In this document: positions 1 to 5,750 of the stretch, in pieces | Numbering within the stretch: position 1 is the first letter of the stretch | How the letters are laid out: each line of letters opens with the position of its first letter | The notes under the pieces: model-generated | Database searches by the model: none | What the model was told of the DNA's origin: nothing | What the model saw: only the letters and a program-made list of their open reading frames with translations | IMG/VR virus record: IMGVR_UViG_3300017992_000074 | Span: 1-26,626 of that record | DNA: 26,626 bases | Strand: one strand, 5' to 3' | Origin: a virus | Position numbers and translations under genes: made by a program

Positions 1-33
1 AGTTATGGCCATACTATCTAAACTAAAGGGCAA

Positions 34-366
34 ATGAAAATTCAAACTTACATACTCGCCCTCACGTTGCTCCTGGTCACATCATGCGAGGGTGACTTCA
101 TGCCCACAGAACTTGAGGGGAGATGGTACAGGTTCAATGTCCTGGGCAAAAGGACAGATTTCAACACATACCTCCAACTCAATACAGGGGGTACGGGATC
201 CCACAAGATCGGGAGCGCCTACCTTGACCTTTCCTGGCAGGTGGCCCGGGGAACTCTAATCCTTGAGTATGCGGATCATGTTGACCGGTATCCATACGAG
301 ATCAGCTACCCATACCTTTTTTTAAGCACCGACACAATCCATAAAATCGCATACATCCATCAATAA
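34..366 (+). CDS. Small predicted lipoprotein, lipocalin-like (hypothetical)
   Basis: A 110-residue protein with a typical lipoprotein signal: basic start (MKIQ), hydrophobic stretch over residues 5-15, and a lipobox VTSC with the modified cysteine at position 18. The mature part begins at acidic/polar residues (CEGD) and then reads E-x-x-G-R-W, a pattern seen at the start of small lipocalin-like beta-barrels, followed by alternating beta-strand-like sequence. It should be exported by Sec, lipidated and held in a membrane. It sits 12 bases upstream of the next gene and reads with the late genes. No phage morphogenesis role is apparent. A lysogenic-conversion or superinfection-exclusion lipoprotein is possible, but this is inference only. 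The start is the first ATG that gives the signal peptide; no clear Shine-Dalgarno sequence precedes it. Confidence 0.75.
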   Translation: MKIQTYILALTLLLVTSCEGDFMPTELEGRWYRFNVLGKRTDFNTYLQLNTGGTGSHKIGSAYLDLSWQVARGTLILEYADHVDRYPYEISYPYLFLSTDTIHKIAYIHQ

Positions 367-378
367 ATCGGTAGAGAA

Positions 379-582
379 ATGAAAACAATCAATCCAAAAA
401 AGGGGGACGTATATCACGACCTCGCCAGCACAGGAAAAAAATTCATGTTTAACGGAAAGGAGTGGGATGAAATTCCGAAGGATGAAACGCCACCGGCGCC
501 AAAGGAGGAGGAATCCAAACCCAAGCACCAATCCATAGGATCAGGGCCCTATAAGCAGTCAAATAGAGGGGAGGGGAAGTGA
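379..582 (+). CDS. Small hypothetical protein with charged disordered tail
   Basis: A 67-residue protein of unknown function. The first half has a compact motif, G-D-V-Y-H-D at residues 9-14 followed by K-F-M-F-N-G-K-E-W (22-30). This G-D-x-(Y/F)-x-D ... W pattern is common in beta-rich modules of phage fibres, and a similar one occurs near the end of the exported protein at 25415-26266. The second half is rich in Pro, Glu, Lys and Ser and is probably disordered. No signal peptide or membrane segment is present. It lies between the lipoprotein gene and the gene at 611 on the same strand, suggesting co-transcription. It may be a small structural accessory, but the sequence does not prove it. 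Confidence 0.6.
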   Translation: MKTINPKKGDVYHDLASTGKKFMFNGKEWDEIPKDETPPAPKEEESKPKHQSIGSGPYKQSNRGEGK

Positions 583-596
583 TCCATATACAGAAC

Positions 597-605
597 AAAA
601 GGAGG
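597..605 (+). promoter_or_regulatory. Strong Shine-Dalgarno sequence for the gene at 611
   Basis: The run AAAAGGAGG ends five bases before the ATG at 611. It is one of only two near-perfect Shine-Dalgarno sequences in the window and fixes the start of this gene. Bacteroidota genes usually lack such a motif, so it stands out. Confidence 0.7.
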
Positions 606-610
606 TTGAA

Positions 611-925
611 ATGAAAGGTTTACAGGAAAATGTTGACATACTTGCCAGGGAAATCAGTCGCATGAGCCCCACATTGAAAAAAGCGATGGAGGCTATAATT
701 AATCATTACGAGATATGTGAGACGGCTCCTAACCGGAAGCCGCCAGTAGATCAGATCATCGACATGTTCCGGGAGATGAATAAATTGGGCTGGACATTTG
801 AATCCACGGAAATATGTAATAGGCTCAGGCCCGTGACACCCGCCGACTCGGAATGGAACGAATATGTGAACTTTCAGGAAAAGCCGGACGGTACTTTTTT
901 AATCATCATAAAGGTCAGGAAATAA
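611..925 (+). CDS. Hypothetical protein, 104 residues
   Basis: I do not recognise a family. The N-terminal half is helical and polar (roughly residues 3-32, with a heptad-like pattern), followed by a Pro/Lys-rich turn and another helix. The C-terminal end (about residues 82-104) looks like a beta strand pair finishing in F-L-I-I-I-K-V-R-K. No signal peptide, membrane segment or metal motif is visible. The strong Shine-Dalgarno sequence at 597-605 defines the start. It precedes the sigma-like gene by 60 bases of apparently structured leader, so it may be an early or regulatory gene rather than a virion component; that is inference from position only. Confidence 0.6.
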   Translation: MKGLQENVDILAREISRMSPTLKKAMEAIINHYEICETAPNRKPPVDQIIDMFREMNKLGWTFESTEICNRLRPVTPADSEWNEYVNFQEKPDGTFLIIIKVRK

Positions 926-935
926 AAAAGCCCAC

Positions 936-988
936 CACAAGGGCAGGCTCTTTGAACGACCACTACAAAGATAAAAACCGCCCTTGTG
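936..988 (+). promoter_or_regulatory. Predicted nested stem-loop covering the GTG start of the sigma-like gene
   Basis: CACAAGGGC at 936-944 is perfectly complementary to GCCCTTGTG at 980-988 (9 bp). A second inverted repeat, TCTTTG at 949-954 with CAAAGA at 966-971 (6 bp), is nested inside it. The last three bases of the outer 3' arm, 986-988, are the GTG start codon of the following gene. A competing short hairpin, GCCC at 930-933 with GGGC at 941-944, uses the same 5' arm. Opening or closing the outer stem would expose or hide the start codon. Pairing is visible in the sequence; a regulatory role is inferred. Confidence 0.4.
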
Positions 989-1750
989 ATTTCCAAAGAC
1001 CTCGATAAACATATTTCCAACAGCTATACACGCTGGATGGACTATGCCAAGTACCAGGCACACCTGGCGGGAATCGCTGACCAAGCGGGTGACATACTCA
1101 ACACCGTTCTGGAGTCCCTTCTGAAAAAGGACCCCGAGCAAATCAACTCCCTACTTCAAAAAAAGAAAGGCCCCTACACCGAGCTCGACTTTTTCATCCT
1201 TCGAATGATCAAGCTCAATGCCCACTCCCCCACCTCCCCCTATAGACACCAAACCAGGACCGTTCCCACGGATGCAAACATAGACCCCATATCCATTGAG
1301 AGGGAGGACGCCCTCGAAGATGACCCGGACAGACAGGCCGATATCCTTGACAAATGCCATACCGCACGGGAAATACTGGAGGAAATCGATATCCCACAAA
1401 GGGACAAGGACATATTTTCATGGAAATTCTTTAGCGACAACGCGCTTCGATCATGGCCCGGGGAAGAATCTTATTCCTCCGTTTGTGCAACGTACAACCG
1501 CGTGAAAGCCCTCATGGCCGGCAAGATCCGAAACCCCAACAGCGGGAGGAAGCGGTGGACGCCAAGGGAATTGGCATACCTCAATGCCGAGTATCCACAT
1601 ATCGAAACTTTCCGGATTGCCCAATACCTGGGGCGTAATTACAAGGCCGTAACACGAAAGGCCGAGAGCTTGGGGTTAAGGAAAACCAAACTCACCAGGC
1701 GAAAAATAGCGAAAAAAAATGGGAGACGAACCGCTGCAAGCCAATACTGA
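986..1750 (+). CDS. Putative phage sigma-70-like factor with C-terminal Myb/SANT-like DNA-binding domain
   Basis: This 254-residue protein appears to have three parts. Residues about 33-87 resemble a divergent sigma region 2: a helix around D-I-L-N-T-V-L-E-S-L-L, then D-F-F-I-L-R-M-I-K-L-N and S-P-T-S-P-Y-R. Residues about 126-182 resemble a region 4-like helical segment (R-D-K-D-I-F-S-W-K-F-F, then S-Y-S-S-V-C-A-T-Y-N-R-V). Residues 190-232 look like a Myb/SANT or GcrA-like helix-turn-helix (R-W-T-P-R-E-L-A-Y-L, Y-P-H-I, I-A-Q-Y-L-G-R, A-V-T-R-K-A-E-S-L-G-L). The basic C-terminus fits DNA binding. The start is GTG because an in-frame stop at 953-955 leaves no upstream ATG. It lies directly before the small terminase gene and its TATATTTTAAG element, as expected for a regulator of late genes. 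The sigma assignment is by pattern only; a plain DNA-binding phage regulator is the alternative. Confidence 0.5.
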   Translation: MISKDLDKHISNSYTRWMDYAKYQAHLAGIADQAGDILNTVLESLLKKDPEQINSLLQKKKGPYTELDFFILRMIKLNAHSPTSPYRHQTRTVPTDANIDPISIEREDALEDDPDRQADILDKCHTAREILEEIDIPQRDKDIFSWKFFSDNALRSWPGEESYSSVCATYNRVKALMAGKIRNPNSGRKRWTPRELAYLNAEYPHIETFRIAQYLGRNYKAVTRKAESLGLRKTKLTRRKIAKKNGRRTAASQY

Positions 1751-1789
1751 AGGGCAATGCCCCATAAATGAATAGAATATTTTATCAGA

Positions 1790-1800
1790 TATATTTTAAG
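1790..1800 (+). promoter_or_regulatory. TATATTTTAAG late-gene element before small terminase
   Basis: Copy 1 of the six-copy 11-mer, with G in place of the final A. It ends four bases before the ATG at 1805, the shortest spacing in the set. A looser related run, AATATTTTATC, lies just upstream at 1777-1787. If this is a promoter core, the transcript would be leaderless or nearly so. Confidence 0.5.
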
Positions 1801-1804
1801 GTAG

Positions 1805-2401
1805 ATGGCAAAGAAAGCGGTAAACAAGAATGTCCCGGCACCGAGAAAAAAACGACCTCGGAAAAGGACGGCGAGCGCCCCCGGGGGGAACCTAACACCC
1901 AAGCAGGAGAAGTTTTGTCATGTCTATATGGAGACCGGAAATGCATCCGAAGCATACCGAAAGTCATACAACTGTGAGAAGATGAAGCCGGAATCGGTGA
2001 ACCGACTTGCCAAAGCACAGCTGGATCACATCAAGATAGCCTCAAGAATACAAGAGTTGAAGGAGGAGCTGAAAGAGGTCTCTACGGTCAAGAAGGAAAG
2101 GCTTCTATATGAACTGGAAGCCATCACCACCTCGAAGATCACGGATTATGTGGAGTTGAAGAACGGGATGCTCCAATATAAAGATTTCGATAAGCTAACC
2201 GATCAACAAATACGAGCCATTGAGGGGATCAAATATAACAAATACGGCATCGAATTAAAACTACACGGAAAGTCCTGGTCCACCGAGCGAATTGCCAAGC
2301 TCTTGGGATATGAGGCACCCAAGAAGCTCGACCATACCACCAAAGGAGATAAGATCGACCAGGATAAGATCATAGTCCTCCCAGCCAATGGCCGAGATTA
2401 A
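1805..2401 (+). CDS. terS: Terminase small subunit (Terminase_2 type)
   Basis: A 198-residue DNA-packaging protein that recognises the phage genome and hands it to the large terminase. Residues 1-25 are a very basic tail. Residues 30-54 carry the family signature L-T-P-K-Q-E-K-F-C ... T-G-N-A-S-E-A-Y-R-K-S-Y, the helix-turn-helix of the Terminase_2 family. Charged helices over about 70-110 fit the oligomerisation core. The C-terminal part (about 110-198) is longer than in minimal members and probably contacts the large subunit. The 14-base overlap with the large terminase gene supports translational coupling. The element at 1790-1800 sits immediately upstream and an in-frame ATG at 1805 follows. 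Confidence 0.9.
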   Translation: MAKKAVNKNVPAPRKKRPRKRTASAPGGNLTPKQEKFCHVYMETGNASEAYRKSYNCEKMKPESVNRLAKAQLDHIKIASRIQELKEELKEVSTVKKERLLYELEAITTSKITDYVELKNGMLQYKDFDKLTDQQIRAIEGIKYNKYGIELKLHGKSWSTERIAKLLGYEAPKKLDHTTKGDKIDQDKIIVLPANGRD

Positions 2402-3896
2402 GGCCATATCTGCCCAGGAAGGTTTTCAGTCTGACTTTCTATCCAGCCCTGCCGACCTCGCCATCGGTGGGGGCGCGGCGGGAGCCGGCAAGTCGTTTGC
2501 CCTCCTGATGGAGTCCCTCCGCCATACCGGCAACCCCGACTTCGGGGGGGCCATCTTCCGAAAAACATATCCACAGATAAAGGCCCCGGGCGCCCTGTGG
2601 GATACCTCAATGAAGATCTACCCGGTTCCGGGGGGGCAACCCATGGAGTCATCCTATGAGTGGCGCTTCCCCTCCGGATCAAAGATCAAGTTCTCACACT
2701 TGGAGTATGAAAAGAACGTGCTGGATTGGCAGGGGTCACAGATACCGTTCATCGGCTTTGATGAGCTCACGCATTTCACGGAATACTCCTTCTTCTACCT
2801 CCTTTCTCGTAACCGGTCCACCTGTGGGGTCAACCCGTATGTGAGAGCCACATGCAACCCGGATCCAGACAGCTGGGTGGCCAACTTTATTGAGTGGTGG
2901 ATCGACCAGGACCACAACTCCCCCGGTTATGGCTTCCCCATCCCGGAGAGGGCTGGGAAGATACGATATTACATCAAGGAGGCCAATGAGTACATTTGGG
3001 GAAACACCAAGAGGGAGGTGCTGGATCAGGCTTCCCATATTGTTAAGGTCCTCCAGGAGGCTGACCCGACCATAAAACCGGATGACCTGGTGAAGGGCGT
3101 CACGTTCGTCCCGGGAACGATCTATGGCAACCGGGAGCTCCTACGTGCGGATCCTGGCTACCTGGGCAACCTATTGGCACAGGATGAGGCCACACAGCAA
3201 CAACTCCTCCACGGGAACTGGAAGGTAAGGGTCGATGGCACCGATCTGATCAATATACACAAGCTAAAGGAGACTTTCAAAAACGACACCGTCCCGGGTG
3301 GCCAGAGATGGATCACTGCAGATATCGCCATGAAGGGATCCGATCTGTTGGTAGTCTATGTGTGGGATGGCTTCCGCCTGATCGATTGTGAGGTCTTACC
3401 CATAGCTAGGGGGGATGATGTAATTGACTTGCTCAAGCGGATGGCTTCCTCCTACAGCGTCCCCAATGGCTGTATCATCTATGATGATGATGGCGCCGGC
3501 TCATTTATCGATGGCTTTATCCGCAATGCCAAGCCGTTCAATAATGGCCGCAAAGCCGTGATGAGGGAAAACTATAAGAACCTCAAAACACAGATGTATT
3601 ACAAGATGGCCGACAGAATAAAACACATGGGATACTATGTCACCCCGGCTGTGGCCAAGAAGATGGTCGGCACTAAAACCATCGAGCAACACCTCATGGA
3701 AGAACGCCGTGCCATCAAGCGGGATAAGGTCGATGAGGATGGCAAGTTGTGCATCATCCCCAAAGACAAGATGAAGGAGATAATCGGACATTCGCCCGAC
3801 TTTATGGACGCTTTCATGATGCGTGAATATGCTGAATACCTGGAGCCCGGATCAACGTCCACGGGCCTCAACAAAGCGTCCATGGGCTTCAGATAG
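2388..3896 (+). CDS. terL: Terminase large subunit (packaging ATPase-nuclease)
   Basis: A 502-residue packaging motor. The ATPase has Walker A G-G-A-A-G-A-G-K-S at residues 28-36 and Walker B F-I-G-F-D-E at 121-126. A coupling motif, R-A-T-C-N-P, follows at about 153-158. The C-terminal RNase H-like nuclease has its acidic residues in order: D312 in W-I-T-A-D-I-A, the D366-D368 cluster in I-I-Y-D-D-D-G-A-G, and D471/D474 in P-D-F-M-D-A-F. Length and motif order are typical and both active sites look intact. It acts at the portal vertex, translocating and cutting DNA. It overlaps the small subunit gene by 14 bases and precedes the portal gene by 28 bases that contain a TATATTTTAAA element. Confidence 0.95.
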   Translation: MAEIKAISAQEGFQSDFLSSPADLAIGGGAAGAGKSFALLMESLRHTGNPDFGGAIFRKTYPQIKAPGALWDTSMKIYPVPGGQPMESSYEWRFPSGSKIKFSHLEYEKNVLDWQGSQIPFIGFDELTHFTEYSFFYLLSRNRSTCGVNPYVRATCNPDPDSWVANFIEWWIDQDHNSPGYGFPIPERAGKIRYYIKEANEYIWGNTKREVLDQASHIVKVLQEADPTIKPDDLVKGVTFVPGTIYGNRELLRADPGYLGNLLAQDEATQQQLLHGNWKVRVDGTDLINIHKLKETFKNDTVPGGQRWITADIAMKGSDLLVVYVWDGFRLIDCEVLPIARGDDVIDLLKRMASSYSVPNGCIIYDDDGAGSFIDGFIRNAKPFNNGRKAVMRENYKNLKTQMYYKMADRIKHMGYYVTPAVAKKMVGTKTIEQHLMEERRAIKRDKVDEDGKLCIIPKDKMKEIIGHSPDFMDAFMMREYAEYLEPGSTSTGLNKASMGFR

Positions 3897-3902
3897 TCTG
3901 TT

Positions 3903-3913
3903 TATATTTTAAA
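3903..3913 (+). promoter_or_regulatory. TATATTTTAAA late-gene element before portal
   Basis: Copy 2 of the repeated 11-mer, exact. It fills the short gap between the large terminase stop and the portal ATG at 3925, with 11 bases between element and start. An ATG at 3918 is immediately followed by TAG and cannot serve as the start of a protein. Confidence 0.55.
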
Positions 3914-3924
3914 AGAAATGTAGA

Positions 3925-5355
3925 ATGCCCTCCATCCACGAAATTTTTACAGCACACTCTGAAGACCCGCAGAAGCTGATTGAGGTGCTATGTGTTGATA
4001 CCGCCGAGAACAGGGTGCCAGAGGAATACAAAAACGAGTATGAGGGTGAGCGTACCCGCCGACTTCATTCCGTGGGCACAAGGGAAATCAAGACTATCAA
4101 GCTGGTAGATGATAATGGGAAGGAGACCGGGCAAACCAAAACAATTTACCCCTCCAAGCTCGTCTACCCATACCCACAGAAGATTGTAAGAACAGCCACC
4201 CACTTCCTGTTCGGGGGCAAAATGACCGTTTCGGCCGAGGAGAATGATGACGCATTGAATGAGTTCGCCCGGGTATGGGATAAGGACCTGAAGATGCAAA
4301 CAAACCTAAAGCGCCTGGCCCGTATATGTATGACCGAGACAAAGGCCGCCCTCCTATTCTATCCCCAGCCCATCAGGGATGAGACTTCCAGCACAAAGAA
4401 AACCAAGTATCTTAAGTTGAGGGTTGCCGTCCTGGACAATGAGTCTGGCGAGTTCTACCCCCACTTCGATGATTACGGGGATATGGACGCCTTCATCCGC
4501 AAGTTTCAGGTGGTGGATATCGAGGGTAAGAACACGGAGAAGGCACAGATCTACACCAAAGATCAGATCATCACCATAGTCAACGACTCGGGGTGGAATC
4601 ACGAGAAATCGGAAAAGAATCTTTTCGGTAAGATCCCCGTGGTATATGTGGAGCAGGATCTCCCCGAGTGGGAGGCCGTGGCCTCACTGATCGATGATTA
4701 TGAGATGCGTATATCCCGCCTGGCGGATACAAACGACTACTTTGCCGAACCCCTACTAAAAATATTTGGCAATGTACGCAAGGCCCCGGGGAAGGAAGAA
4801 GTTGGTAAGGTGATTGAGTTTGAGATGAAAGCTGACCTGGATGGTAAGATATCCCATGGTGATGCTGAGTATGCCACCTGGGACCACACCCCCGAGAGTA
4901 TCAAGCTGGAGATGGATGAAGTCAAGGAGGGAATATTCTCCATGACCAGCACCCCGGACCTTTCCTTCAACAATGTCAAAGGGGTGAACGTGACCTCCGG
5001 GAAAGCCCTTGAGTTCATGTTCATGGACGCCATCATGAAGAGGGAGGAGAAGGGTGAGATTTTCTACGATGCGCTCAAAAGGGCCATCTCCGTTGTAGTT
5101 GCCGGGATATCCGGATACACCACTGTAAAGCTGGATGGTAAACTTAATGCCGATGAGATCGATGTTGAATTCACCGACCAGCTGCCAGATGATATGCTCG
5201 ACACCATTGACTCCCTTGTGGCAGCCACAGGTGGTAAACCTATTCTGAGCCAGGAAACCGCCGCCGGCCTGAGCCCATTCACCAAGGACCCGAAGGAGGA
5301 GATCGAGAGGCTCAAGGCGGAACAGGTAGTACCAAACGAATCATTTCAAATATAA
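3925..5355 (+). CDS. Portal protein (SPP1 gp6-like)
   Basis: A 476-residue protein whose length and layout fit the SPP1 gp6-like portal family, the dodecameric ring through which DNA enters and leaves the head. The conserved N-terminal wing reads Y-P-Y-P-Q-K-I-V-R-T-A-T-H-F-L-F-G-G (about residues 82-99). It is followed by a long helical region (about 110-145) and a mixed segment containing the N-D-S-G-W-N-H-E and G-K-I-P-V-V-Y-V motifs, typical of the family. The C-terminal third has the long helix and tunnel-loop-like region, then an acidic tail. It lies between the terminase and the MuF-type protein, the usual order. It starts at 3925 under its own TATATTTTAAA element. Confidence 0.88.
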   Translation: MPSIHEIFTAHSEDPQKLIEVLCVDTAENRVPEEYKNEYEGERTRRLHSVGTREIKTIKLVDDNGKETGQTKTIYPSKLVYPYPQKIVRTATHFLFGGKMTVSAEENDDALNEFARVWDKDLKMQTNLKRLARICMTETKAALLFYPQPIRDETSSTKKTKYLKLRVAVLDNESGEFYPHFDDYGDMDAFIRKFQVVDIEGKNTEKAQIYTKDQIITIVNDSGWNHEKSEKNLFGKIPVVYVEQDLPEWEAVASLIDDYEMRISRLADTNDYFAEPLLKIFGNVRKAPGKEEVGKVIEFEMKADLDGKISHGDAEYATWDHTPESIKLEMDEVKEGIFSMTSTPDLSFNNVKGVNVTSGKALEFMFMDAIMKREEKGEIFYDALKRAISVVVAGISGYTTVKLDGKLNADEIDVEFTDQLPDDMLDTIDSLVAATGGKPILSQETAAGLSPFTKDPKEEIERLKAEQVVPNESFQI

Positions 5356-5357
5356 TT

Positions 5358-5750
5358 ATGGAAGCAAAGAAAATTTTAACCGAATTCTTACAGGCCTGGG
5401 TTGATCAGGACTACAAACTGATGTACAAACTATCACAGAAGACCTGGGCAGATAAAAATCCTGTCAAGCAGCTGGAGTGGTTATTCAGGGATTCCATTTT
5501 GAAGGATTTCAACATCTTTTCCACAAGCTATGTGAGCGGATCCAGCATGAAGTATGGTGTTGACCTGACCCTGAACGATGATACTAAGCTTATGAGCCTA
5601 ATCAACGTGATTTGTGAAGCCGCTCCACTAAAACCGGCTCCATGGGGTGAATGGGGTGTTAATCCCTCTTCAGTGCTGAATATAGTGCAGAAAGTTACCC
5701 CAAAGGCTGCCAGCAAAGAAGTAAAGGGCAAATCGAATGCCAAAAAGTAA
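5358..5750 (+). CDS. Hypothetical protein, possibly NTF2-like, between portal and MuF genes
   Basis: A 130-residue protein starting two bases after the portal stop and overlapping the next gene by 14 bases, so it is clearly part of the portal operon. Residues 1-50 form amphipathic helices with several Trp residues (F-L-Q-A-W, K-T-W, L-E-W-L-F). Beta strands follow (about 50-85), then a W-G-E-W-G motif near 106-110 and a lysine-rich tail. The helix-then-curved-sheet pattern resembles the NTF2-like/SnoaL fold, but this is a guess from sequence pattern. A role in head assembly is suggested only by context. No signal peptide or membrane segment is seen. Confidence 0.6.
   Translation: MEAKKILTEFLQAWVDQDYKLMYKLSQKTWADKNPVKQLEWLFRDSILKDFNIFSTSYVSGSSMKYGVDLTLNDDTKLMSLINVICEAAPLKPAPWGEWGVNPSSVLNIVQKVTPKAASKEVKGKSNAKK

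Noticed and set aside
925-952. Hairpin GCCC/GGGC after the gene at 925 as an intrinsic terminator
   Set aside because: The stem is only 4 bp. On the + strand the downstream T-run is interrupted and distal; the better T-run is on the minus strand, where no gene ends. The same bases fit better in the leader structure at 936-988.
1751-1762. GGGCAATGCCC as a terminator before the small terminase gene
   Set aside because: The loop is too small for a full 5-bp stem and no T-run follows.
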